Source of the DNA: Struthidea cinerea
Taxonomy: Eukaryota > Chordata > Aves > Passeriformes > Corcoracidae
Length of the DNA: 64,000 nucleotides
Assembly (NCBI GenBank): GCA_013397865.1
Contig: VZTI01001134.1
Coordinates: 149,581-213,580, forward strand
Direction: 5' to 3'
The notes below the pieces were generated by a model. That model was given only the letters and a program-made list of their open reading frames with translations. It searched no databases and was not told the origin of the DNA. Position numbers and translations under genes: made by a program. Below, one piece after another: positions 24,204 to 34,762 of the stretch (positions are counted from its first letter, which is position 1; each line of letters starts with the position of its first letter).

Positions 24204-27200
24204 CTGAAAAGAAAAGAACGGAATAAGGATAAGTTGCAAGTGGCGCAGGGCAGGAGCGGACACCACGAAACCACCAAGAACAACGAGGTTGGGGTGTTTG
24301 ACGACAGACACACTGCAGCTGCAGCCTCCAGGGCTGCTGCCCAAAGCAGCTTCCTCCACGCCCTCGTCCTCCAGAAATACCAGCGGAAAATACAAGCTCA
24401 CAGCAAAGGTACTGGTTGGGATGAATTAAAAGAAGTAATGAATGAAGTCAATGCAAACAGCGGTTTGGAAATAAAACACACAGATAAGAACTGCTGGTGC
24501 TTGTGACGCTTTGCTCTTTGAACACAGCACAGGGAAATGGCTAAGCAGCTCAGAGACTTTTAACTGCACACTCAAGACTATCAGTTAGGCTTGTGGGAAG
24601 CTTTAATTCATTCAGCTTAAGTAGCAAAACCAGAACACCACTTGCTGTCCCATATAACAGGCTCACGCGATCTGCATCTTGGTTTCTCGTTTGACAGCTC
24701 GGCAATGAGCAGCTCTGTGAGGAAGCTTCCCCGTGATGCAAGTTCACAAGTCAACAAGTTTATCAAATTTCAGGTGACAAAGTCACTACTACACTCTATC
24801 TGCGTCAGCAAGGAAGATGGACAGGAACTTGAAGTCTCAGGGAGCATCTGCTACATGGGAACAGGAGAGCTCTCTGCAGCACCCTGCCGAGGTCTCTGAA
24901 GCTATGCCAGTGCCTTGATCCAGACACCAGCCTTCCCAGTGAGGCTAGTCCTAAGGAAATGATTGATTGTGACTTCTGAAGGGCCACACAGAGCCACCCA
25001 CAGCTTTTATGGTGCCTACATCATTGCTCCTTACCAGCAGCCTCCTTATGGAAAAAAAAAATCTACATCCAGCTTTGCAGATAAGTGGAGAGGTGCCCTG
25101 CATAAACGGCTTCACTCCCTTCTGCATTACTGAGTCTCACCACAAACAGCTGTAAAAATGCTCTACCAAGCAACATGCCTAATAAACTTTCATTACAAAA
25201 GCCATCTTCACTATTACCAGGTGGTTGCTTTCTTTTGGCCCCATCTTTCAAAGGAATCAGGAAAAAGAAACACTTATTTGAATGCAACACCAAGGATTAG
25301 TCTAGCAGCAGAGGCTCTCTGATTCTAGAAAGGCTTTGTCGAATACAGGTGACCTGTTACTGCATTTTAAGATGTCTGATCACAGACATTACCTGCCTGA
25401 TGGTTTACTATCTCCAGGACAAGTGACTGCAGTGAATATTCAGCAAGCATCAGCCTTTAGATGTTTGTCTGGGGCTTGCTGTAGGTTTGTCTCAGACACA
25501 CTGCCAGGTCAAATTTTACAGCAACACAGCTCTGAGCAGCTACTGCCCTGCCAAGAGCAGCCTGGAATGCTCGAGCCTGGGTAACTTCTCTGATACTAAG
25601 ACAAAGTCAAGTAAGATGCCACTCTCTGCTCAGCACCCACGCCCTAGCAGGAGCTGTGCTCTGCTACTGTGGAGCAGAAGTTACCACTAGCATTCAAAGC
25701 ATTTGCCTCCTTCTTGCCTAAAGCTATGGTTTTCCTTCTGCTGTCCTAGAAAGAATCCCTGTTGATTAATATTTATTCCATTTCCTAAAGAAATCTATTC
25801 AGCCTCCACATGCTTCAGCTAAGAGAGATGTTTAAACATTGTGTTGATCCTCAGAGTTCAAACTGCAGAAGGTACAAAGAATACCAGACTTGAGGCACTT
25901 CAATGGTATTCGCTGTGAATCATCATTTTATATTGTACCACTCAGACACATTTGGATCTAAAATACATTTCCATTTCTAATTAAAACAGATTACCATTAG
26001 TAACTAAAGAATATCTTAAATCAGAATCCCTAGGCCATAAAAGCTAATTGCGCGATGCTAAAACTGGATTTCAAAAATATACATATTATACCCCCTGCAG
26101 GATTAATTAGGTAACATCTCTTCAAAACAGTTCTCAAAAGTGGATTTATTCAGCATGTGGTGAAATTATAGCGGTTGTGCAACACTCCCCATGCTTGGAT
26201 CATGCTCCTGTGGCAGCGGAGAGCTGGGGCCTTGTTCATCAGGGGTGCCCAGCACGGACAAATTGGATTCAGGACTGCAGCTGATGAGCAGGGACACACA
26301 CAGGAGCAGGAATGGCTGCTCTGGCCACAGTCAACCGGCACAAGGAACAAGGTGATCTCGGGTACGTGCGTGATGTGTTCCCCAGGACATGCAAGCCTAC
26401 AAAAAGGCTGAAATCAACTGGTCCATATGAAACTGGGAGCTGTAACTGCTGATGATCTGATATGCAGTTGGTCATTGGTTTCCTATGTGACCTCCAGGAA
26501 GGTTCTGAGCACCCACTGAGCTGTAATGTGTTTTCAGAGAGGTTACGGCTGTACCGCGTGTCTTGGGGATGTGAGAAACCTCTGCTCACCAAAGCTGCGC
26601 GTGCCTTACGAAGGGGTGAGAAAAAAACCCAACAGAGCCTAAGAGGCCCTCGGCTGCTACAGTCTGTAGCTGTTATTGTCAGCAAGCCTCAACTGCATGA
26701 AAAAGTGTCCCCAGAGGATTTAGCTGTAGCTGGGCATGTGCCACTCCCAGCTTTCTTCTGTGCTCTGAGCTGCTTGCTCCATATGAAAAATGGACATGGA
26801 AAAAAGCTCAGAAAACATAACAGTGGAGGTACCTCCATGGTCACTAAATCCAGTCCCTAATCACCACAGGCCACAGTCCATCACTTTCCTAAACTTTACT
26901 TCAATGTTTTCTTGTGCAAGTGAACAAGAGACCTTTGCTCAAAACTCACGTATAGACTGTACTTGTGCTTTCCTGTGCACAGCAACTTCACATTTCCATG
27001 TTTAATTTACAACCTTCCAACACAAAAGATAATAGTCTCCACCAGAAACCACCTACTGGTTCCTCAGGATGATGTTTGCTAATGGGCTCCCAGCAGGTCT
27101 GGCTCCCAGGCTTCACCCCTTCAGGGAACTTCACAGCCTGGAACGTCATTTTGCAGGGGATCTAAGATTTCAAAGCTGTAGAGCTGTGCCAGGACTAGCA

Positions 27201-30200
27201 ATGGCTATACCTCATGGGACAGCCAAGTGCACTGGGGTGCAATAAGGGCAACAGAATAGCAATTACTAACTCCTCATGTGGCAACACACAAAACAGGAGA
27301 CCCACTTTTTCAAAGTAGCCACAGTTTCTGTATAGTAAAGGAGCACCCACAACCATTGGGAAGTACTGGGAGGTCAGGAAGTAAAATCCAGTCAGGACTT
27401 TCTGCAACATGATCTTATGTGTGCTACATTATCAAAAAATAAATGACAAATACATAAACTGAAGTGTATGTAATGGGTCTCTCCCCATCAAAGAGAAGAA
27501 ACCCCATGGCTGTTCTATTATTAACTCCTGTAATTCAGCTTGCAGGTTCTATTTTTCATCTCATTAGAACTTCACTGGAGACGTTTTCATATTTTGTCCT
27601 AATTATATGAAAGGATCCCAGGTGATGTGTGTGATTCCCAAGTTCTCAGCCTGCTGGGGAGAGCATTGTGGGGCTGGTCCAGGACAGAGGCTGAAGGAGT
27701 GCGAGGCAGGTCAAACTCAACAAGAGCCCCAGTGGGATGCACTAACTACCTTTAATTCAAGGACTGGTTGGTGTTTCAGCATAAACAGCCACATCAAACG
27801 ACACGAGCGAAGAGCAAACAAATTAATTTTTGTTTTGTGGTTTTCCAATGGCAAAGAATGGTCAAGGGAGATGATTTCAAGCTTATCTCATTAGAGATAA
27901 TCTCATTATTTTCTAATAATTCTTTAAATGTCCTGAAGTCCTACTTGTGATCTACGCATCCTTTTAAAGAAAACAGCCAGATGTGCTTCTATAGTTATAT
28001 TAAAAAGTAACTTTACATGACACAGAATCGTGTGATGCAATATTAGCAATTGAACTGTTCAGCAATAGCAACTGATGCAGTGGCTAAACTGGCAGAAAAT
28101 TGGATTTCCTTACTGAACTGAAAACCACAATATCTGTAGATCCCTGCTGTAATCACTAACTGCCCAACCAATTCCTCTCTTTTGAAAAGATATTGCAACT
28201 TTTGCCAAATATGAAAATGTTTTCATAAAGTCTGTTAACAGACAAGAATTAGACTGAAATATAACGGTGTTCTGGTGTGCTTGAGAAGTATCTTGATGCT
28301 ATTTTTAGACTGAAAACTTTGGGAGTTTGGGGGGGTTTAAGTTTGAAATGATAGATTAGTTTTCCTAATACACACACAAGTTTTAACAAGGTGTGTGCTG
28401 AAACATAACAGTTTGGGAAAAAACCCAAACAAAATCCTTCTGAGGTCATGTGAAATAACTGCCCTTTTTGTTTCACTTCAAAATGGATAGATTTTATTTC
28501 AGCATCCGTGCATTGAATTCCTGAACAATACATCTATCTGGCACTTATTTTATAGGAAAACAGCATGTTTAATTACCCCACGTCTTTGCACTGAGCAGGG
28601 AGTTACCCAAGCTATATTTTTAACAATTATCTGTTCTCTTTTCCTTAGAATAAAGTCTCCCTTCTTCAGGTTTTTGACAAGATGAATAAGGCCTTGTGGG
28701 TTCTTATTTGCTCCTTGGAGCGAATGGGAAATTTGGAGCTTTGCCTGCATAGAAGCAAATCCCATGTTTCTTTAAAGCTGGATGAATTTATAAAAGTAGA
28801 AAACAACACAGCAATCTGAATAATAAGGATCCCCACCATGTATTCACCCCCAGACCAGTGACTGAAAGCTGATGTTTATAGAAGCTCTTGCTATATCTTT
28901 TTCACATATGAATTAATATCTGAAAGTTTATTTTCTGTACCACTTTTGTTGCATCCTCTATATAACCACATGTCAAACAACTGCAAGATTAGTCACAACA
29001 GGGAGACATGAAGCCAAAGGATGAGGAGCTAGCTTGTATCAGGACAGTTAGAGCTGTCTAGCAGTGCACATAAGTTTCAAGAGAAAAAATAATAACACTA
29101 TTATTGCTTGGATCTTGGAAACTGAGAGGGAGTTGCTAAAGCATCCCAACACTGGCACTGACGTGATAAACATTTGATTTACAGAAAGTGGCTGGTGGCA
29201 GATGAGAGCAGTGAGCACCAAGTGCAGCAACCAGCGCTTCTGAAAACCTCAAACCTCCTGTGCTCTTGGACACTTTATATTTGACAGTAATACAGACCCC
29301 CTGAAAACGTTACCTGCCGTATCTACGAACAAGGTTCCCACCCTGAAGAAACTCTCCTGCAAACCGGTAAGATTTAACAATACTTAAAACTAAGTAATCC
29401 TAAAATGAACTCACTGTTCCCCCAGCCTGCCAGCAGAGCAGTGGCCACGCTTCTCCTTTGACTGTCCATATTCAGAGGTTACTCATCAGCCCCAGGACTT
29501 CTCCTGAAGTCCTCCTATGTGTCATTGCCACACAAATGCCAAGAGGTTCAGAATAGTGAGTCTATTTACCCCTAAAGACTGGCATGGGTACTGTCAGTCA
29601 TGCTTTTGGGACATGTCAGGAGGGTGTAGAGCAGGTGTGAGAAAGCTGTTTCACACCAACAAAAAGAGTGATTTTTTCTTTTTGCTAACAGTATTCACCT
29701 TGTCACGTTAATCCTGCTTGCTCAGCTGAGCGGCATTTTCATCAACTCTTTTGTCCCTTCCAATAACTCTCTGCTATGACCTACTCTGACTCCTGACTCA
29801 GCCTGCAGAGGTGGGAAAACACAGGACTTGGAAGAGATGTTCCTGTCACGGGCTAACCAGTTTTCTCTTAATAGAACTGGAAGGAAATAACAACAACTCT
29901 CACAAACCTCTCCACAGCCATTTGCTCATGAATTTGCCAGGACAAAGACCAGAGCTCAACTCTGGCATGAGAGGGAGAGAGACTGCCTACAGAGTACCAG
30001 TACACTTGATCCTCTTGACTTCACTGAGATACAACTAATGAGCAACAGATGGACATCACCCAAGGAGTTTATTTGGGGAACCTAACACTTTCCTCATATT
30101 TCCCATTCAAGAAGGACCAGGAAACTAAGCAAGCTTTGGTTGACACCCTTAATTTTACTATTGTTTTCTCCTCTGCCTCAATTTTGACAGAGCTGCTTTG

Positions 30201-33200
30201 GCCATGCATTCCATCATGCTTTACACAGTGCAACCATGGTTCAGCCTGAAGCACTAAATAAGATATGTTCAAATTAGGAAATGTTATGGGCTTGAATATA
30301 TTACTGCAGATCACTCTCTTGCTACCACTCAGCACAAAGGTACCAGTTCCCTTAGCAAAGCCCTGCAGCTCCCCGTAACAGTGTCAGCACCTTCTATAAA
30401 AAGCACCATCAGGTCTTACTTTTTACCTAATGAAGAAATAACTTTTATTAATGTGCTGTTGACAGCCCTTGTAATGATGCCGGTTTTCCTAACTTCCAGT
30501 TAAGGCTCTGTTTCTGCCCAGCTAGGAAAGATGTACAGGGTGTCTGGCTGAACCCGCTTCACTGCACAGAAGTCACCAACACTCTGTCAAGACAAGCTTT
30601 CTTTGTTAAACTTACAGCAAATATCCAGTAACAAAGATTTAGGCAAGAAGAGGAAAAGGAAGGAAGGCAAGAAAAAGAACGCAGTGAAACAGAAAATTGC
30701 AGAAAGAAGACCAAAAGTGTAGGAGATAGGACAAGCTGGAGGGACAGAAAATTTAAAATAAGAGGTTTACCAGGAGCTTAGCACAGACAGAAACCCACTC
30801 AACCTTTCAAATTCAACACCCTGAGATTTACAGTTTGACATTCAGATTAAGTTTCTTTTCTTCTGAAATTAAAAGTTTGGATTAAACCAGCAGCCTACTC
30901 AGAAGAGCAACTGCTCGAGGAGGCAGAGGATGGGTTCTTTATTGAAGCCAGTACGGCGCATCCCTTTAAATCCATCCTCCTGGTTTCTGGGTACCCTCAA
31001 GTACAAAGTGTACTATATTCTCACCTGAAGCCACGTTGCAGCCATGTAATATTACTCAGCTGAACTCTTAAGTTACTCTGACAATTGGTTACTTTTAACC
31101 ACGGACACTTTTCTTTGTCTGTACCTGGTACACTCACAGCCAGCTTCTCAAGTCTAATAGATGGGAATATCTCCTTGTGCTCAAACAAAAGCATTTCCTA
31201 CACCTTGTTTGTGCTTTCCACCCTCCTGGTGTCCCTCAGGGCAGTGAGACCACAGCACGCTCCAGTTCGGGTTAGAATTGAATGAGTTGAACTACCGCAA
31301 AAAAAAGGCCTCTAAATAAGGCCCCAGGCTTAAGGCAGCACACAGAGTTTAATTTTCAGGTTAAACCTGAGTCACTGCCTAGTCTTTACAGCTCCCTGTG
31401 CATCAGAGCCTGTAGTTTCCACCCAATGTCCATGTTCTCACTCACTGAGGAGGTTCAGAGCCCTGTGCAGAAGGTAGTGCAGAGGAATGGCACTCACACA
31501 CTGGACTTGGCTCCGTGCTCAAAGGCAACAAAGTTTTGATCTTCTCACATCCAAGGCATGCAGCTGACCATTTGCCTTAGAAAAGACATTTCACAAAGCA
31601 GGAATCCCTCCCATCTCTTTATTTTCCATCATTTTCCCACTTTTAACGTAATCTCTAATCTGAACCACTCAGATAACTGAGGAGATAAACTTCACATTAA
31701 AAAAAATAGGGTATATTCAATTGCAAATCTTAGGTCGATTTCTAAGGAGAGTTCAATGGCTTTCTAGCTATCAGACGACCATCAGAATTTGAAGCCTCTT
31801 ACCAGGGACAGTTTTGCAGCATTAAGAAGCATGCTGTTACACTAGGTCACTTTGTACTTCTGCATTTAGGAGATATGGCAAAAAGCCTTGCTTGCACACT
31901 CTTGGCTTAGTAAGGCCACTGGCCTAAAGGCTATGCAAGTGTACTACTCCTAACTACCCCTTTTTATGGCTGGAAGCAAGTGACAGACTCCTGCTCTGAG
32001 GCACTCCTATATTAGGATTCATATCTCTCTATACTGCAGAACAGAGAAGTAGTCCTTATTTAGTTCCTGCAGGCAACTGTCGGGGTCAGAGCAAAATTGC
32101 AAATGGTACTGAGTGTCACTTGCCTTCTCTGGATGGATCCCAACAGCTCTGTACATGGGCAAAGCTGACAAGATCAGAAACTCACCGAGAGAAGCAAGCA
32201 AAAAAGCAGCATCGAGGCCTCTACTGCTGCAATAGACAGTAGACTACTAATGCATAAGAGTTTGAGTAATCTGTCACAATCCTTCAGAGAAATGCCCAGT
32301 CACACAAAACTTACATATTTCATGATACACAGGGGACCTCGGGTTTGGGTTTTTTCAGCTCTGCATTATTGCTGCTATTTAGTAGATCAAGCATCCACAT
32401 CACTTCCAAGCTCCATGAAAAGCAATGATGCAGCTCATACCCACTATTTGAGCACAAGACCCGTGTTTGACATAGACTGCAGGCTCATCTTCCCTGTTTC
32501 TCTCACTGGACAGCTCTTATTCACACAGCAAAAACCCACTCAGTTGTTGCAAAAGATCAAGATACATCAGGCACTGACACCAGGAAAAAGCAGAGACAAA
32601 TTTCCAAAGGAAAAGGTAAGGTCACCTATGGGGCAGCACTGAGAATAGCTCCAAGGTGCTTCCCACCCATCTGAAATACAAACTTCAGTCACCTATTTGC
32701 ACGGCAAGCCGGAGATCAGTGAGAAGCCCTGAGATGAACAGTGTCCCCCCCCAGGTGATCGCTGACAACACAGAATACTCGAAGTTAGAGCTTCAAAGGT
32801 CTGGCTGCCACATTAAAGCATCTCCAAGCTTAATGGCAGAAGCTGCCAACAAGGGCACACTGATGCTGTAATCTGGGGCACCTGAATCCCTTGTCAAATG
32901 TCAGGCTTGCTACCTGCTTAAATTCAGGGAGTATTTCCACCATCTCTGGTTTTCTTTAATAAATACAGCATGACAGACAGCCTTTTAGAACTTCTTGCCC
33001 AAAGTTTACAACCAAGGACAAGCAAACAGTAAATCAATCTGTATCGCAAAACACCTTTTGTTACCAACCCAGTAAACCAGAACTGCAAACACAGCTAACA
33101 TTTCAACCCGAGAGAGAAGAGCCAGCTGTTTCCCCTTCCCCCTTTCAGAGACGTCTGTAGGCAGGACAGGCAGCAGGGAGATTCTAATCCGTTAGAATCA

Positions 33201-34249
33201 ACATTTTCAAGACCAGAGCTCTGTCGGAGAGCTTGAATACTGCTCCAGCCCGACGCATGGGCCAACACATTAAAGCACAGGCTGTCCAAGAGACTTGGCT
33301 TTCACAGTGGTTTAGTACCACAGCCTTTCTGCAGGCAGCCCTACCCCTACAACCAGATTACATGTTCCTTCTTAAAGGCTGCAGAACAGTGGGGTGTTGT
33401 GCATTGACCTCAAGAATCACTTCCTTGGCATGAAGTGGTGTGTTCTCCCCAGGCTAAAAAAGATCACATCTTACGAAGTGGTGGCAAACTCCATCACCAA
33501 CTAGTTTGCTACTGTCACCACATAAGCATGACTAATTCAATAACTGGGGAAAGAGGACTCCTGCATTGCAAATGCGTGCCTCAAGAAACGAGCAGGCCCA
33601 CCCGTCCTCAATGTCATCTTTATCTGCTCTTGATTTATGTTCCAGAGTTACAAAAAAACCTCCATTTGAGAACTTTAGTTATTTAAAAAAAAAAAAGACA
33701 CAAAACAAAAGCCAAGTTTTGTTCAGGACATTTTGCTTGGCCATTCAGAGAACAGGAAACATCGAAATACCACAAGCAGATCTTTGAAAAACCTCACATT
33801 ACCCAGAACAAGTTCAAGAGCCATATCACAGCATAAAGACTGCAGGCTGCAAACCCTTCAGTCAATGCATCTGAGCTGCACTGTTCCACATAAAAGCCAG
33901 ATTTTGATTTTATTTTTACAAGGCACTCCAGCTGCCCTAGCTTTCCCACATCCTTCTCAGCATTTCAGCTCAGCCAGCTTCCCCAGACCTTCCCCCATCA
34001 CCATTCAGAGATTTGTGAACTGTGAGAAACAGATGTTCTCAAAGCATTTTGCTCGTACTCGAGCCCAAGAAAGACTAGAAAGGAAGGGGGGGAAAAAAAG
34101 AATCATTTAAGCAAATATTTCTCCCCGCCCTACTGACCCTACAGTCCCAGGGTGTTTCCTACCAGCAATGATAACATGTAAAAACTATAACTGTAAAACT
34201 GTATCAACTCCAGCCCTCTCGCTCACCGTGCCCGTTACCGGCTCACCCG

Positions 34250-34441
34250 CCGCTCTCCCTCGCTGTCCCCGGGGCCGAGGGCACCGCTCTCTCTCGCTGT
34301 CCCGGGGCCGAGGGCACCGCTCTCCCTCGCCGTCCCCGGGGCCGAGGGCACCGCTCTCCCTCGCTGTCCCGGGGCCGAGGGCACCGCTCTCCCTCGCTGT
34401 CCCCGGGGCCGAGGGCACCGCTCTCCCTCGCCGTCCCCCGG
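34250..34441. repeat. GC-rich 33/34-bp minisatellite, about 5.7 units
   Basis: Units starting ccgctctccctcgctgtccc and ending ggggccgagggca occupy 34250-34283, 34284-34316, 34317-34350, 34351-34383 and 34384-34417, with a partial sixth unit to about 34441. Units alternate 34, 33, 34, 33, 34 bp because of one C in the CCCC/CCC run. A t/c change (cgctgtcc or cgccgtcc) and a c/t change (ctctccct or ctctctct) also vary. Each unit carries several CpGs. The array starts about 100 bp past the Duet exon donor, in the intron. Confidence 0.92.
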
Positions 34442-34541
34442 GCAGCCGGCGGAGGGACGCTGCCCTGCTGAGGGCACCGCTGAGCCCCCGGTCCCCCAGC
34501 AGTCCCCCGGGACAGGCTCCCCACCCGCGGGCCCCACCGAC

Positions 34542-34626
34542 CTTTGCAGGCGCAGCAGCAGCAGCACTTCGCCAGGAGCCATCCTACACCGGAGCGGGCG
34601 GGATAGCCGCGCCTGCCCGCTTTCAT
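34542..34626 (-). CDS. KALRN: Alternative first coding exon of the Duet/TRAD kalirin isoform
   Basis: From the ATG at 34626 the minus strand encodes 28 residues, MKAGRRGYPARSGVGWLLAK then CCCCCACK, and a single G before donor G|GTCGGT. Splicing to 14530 makes Asp and continues AYSVSSND. From memory, the human Duet isoform begins with a similar MKGG... peptide containing GWLFAKCCCC and then joins DAYS, so length, motif and phase all fit. The exon sits in a CpG island 20 kb upstream of the linker exon. The product would lack spectrin repeats, GEF1 and the SH3 domain. The Cys cluster could be palmitoylated and tether GEF2 to membranes (inference). The ATG has A at -3. The frame stays open upstream for about 160 codons without a good ATG, so an extension cannot be excluded. 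Confidence 0.85.
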
Positions 34627-34646
34627 GCTGCCTTCGGGCTGCTCAT
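34623..34646 (-). CDS. 7-codon upstream ORF whose stop overlaps the Duet start
   Basis: An ATG at 34646 in good context (GCC before it) opens MSSPKAA and stops at TGA 34625-34623. The TGA shares bases with the Duet ATG in the string ATGA. A scanning ribosome would meet this ORF first and end it exactly at the isoform start, which would permit termination-linked reinitiation or would dampen translation. Whether the mRNA leader includes it depends on the unmapped transcription start. Confidence 0.6.
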   Translation of the reverse strand: MSSPKAA

Positions 34647-34677
34647 GGCAAGGAGCCACCGGCCCGCTTGCGAAAAA

Positions 34678-34762
34678 CAACAAATCAAATAATAATAATA
34701 AAAAAAAGGCCCTAAANAAAAAAAAAAAAAGCCCCAAAAAAAAAAAAAAAAAAAAAAAAAAG
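34678..34762. repeat. A-rich tract (T-rich on the Duet mRNA strand) with an N
   Basis: Plus-strand sequence is a run of aataat units and then A runs of 7, 13 or more, and about 27, broken by ggccc, an N at 34717 and gcccc. On the minus strand this is a T-rich segment 50-140 nt upstream of the Duet ATG, so it may lie in the 5' leader. The N shows the assembly was unsure of the homopolymer length. It could instead be an old plus-strand retroposon tail. Confidence 0.7.

Larger units (their letters stand above)
14531..34541 (-). other. KALRN: KALRN intron, Duet exon to linker exon (20 kb)
   Basis: For the long isoform the intron is larger (14531-53372). Donor GTCGGT at 34541 and acceptor cttgcag at 14531. 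Contents recognised: a 16-bp tandem pair at 16127-16158, a 31-bp perfect duplication (20261 and 22200), a 3'-end-like block with AATAAA and an A tract on the minus strand (22820-24203), and a GC-rich minisatellite at 34250-34441. A Pro-rich 191-codon minus ORF at 16265-16840 has no known relative. Stretches 14531-20260, 24510-34180 and the rest show nothing I can name. Confidence 0.7.
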
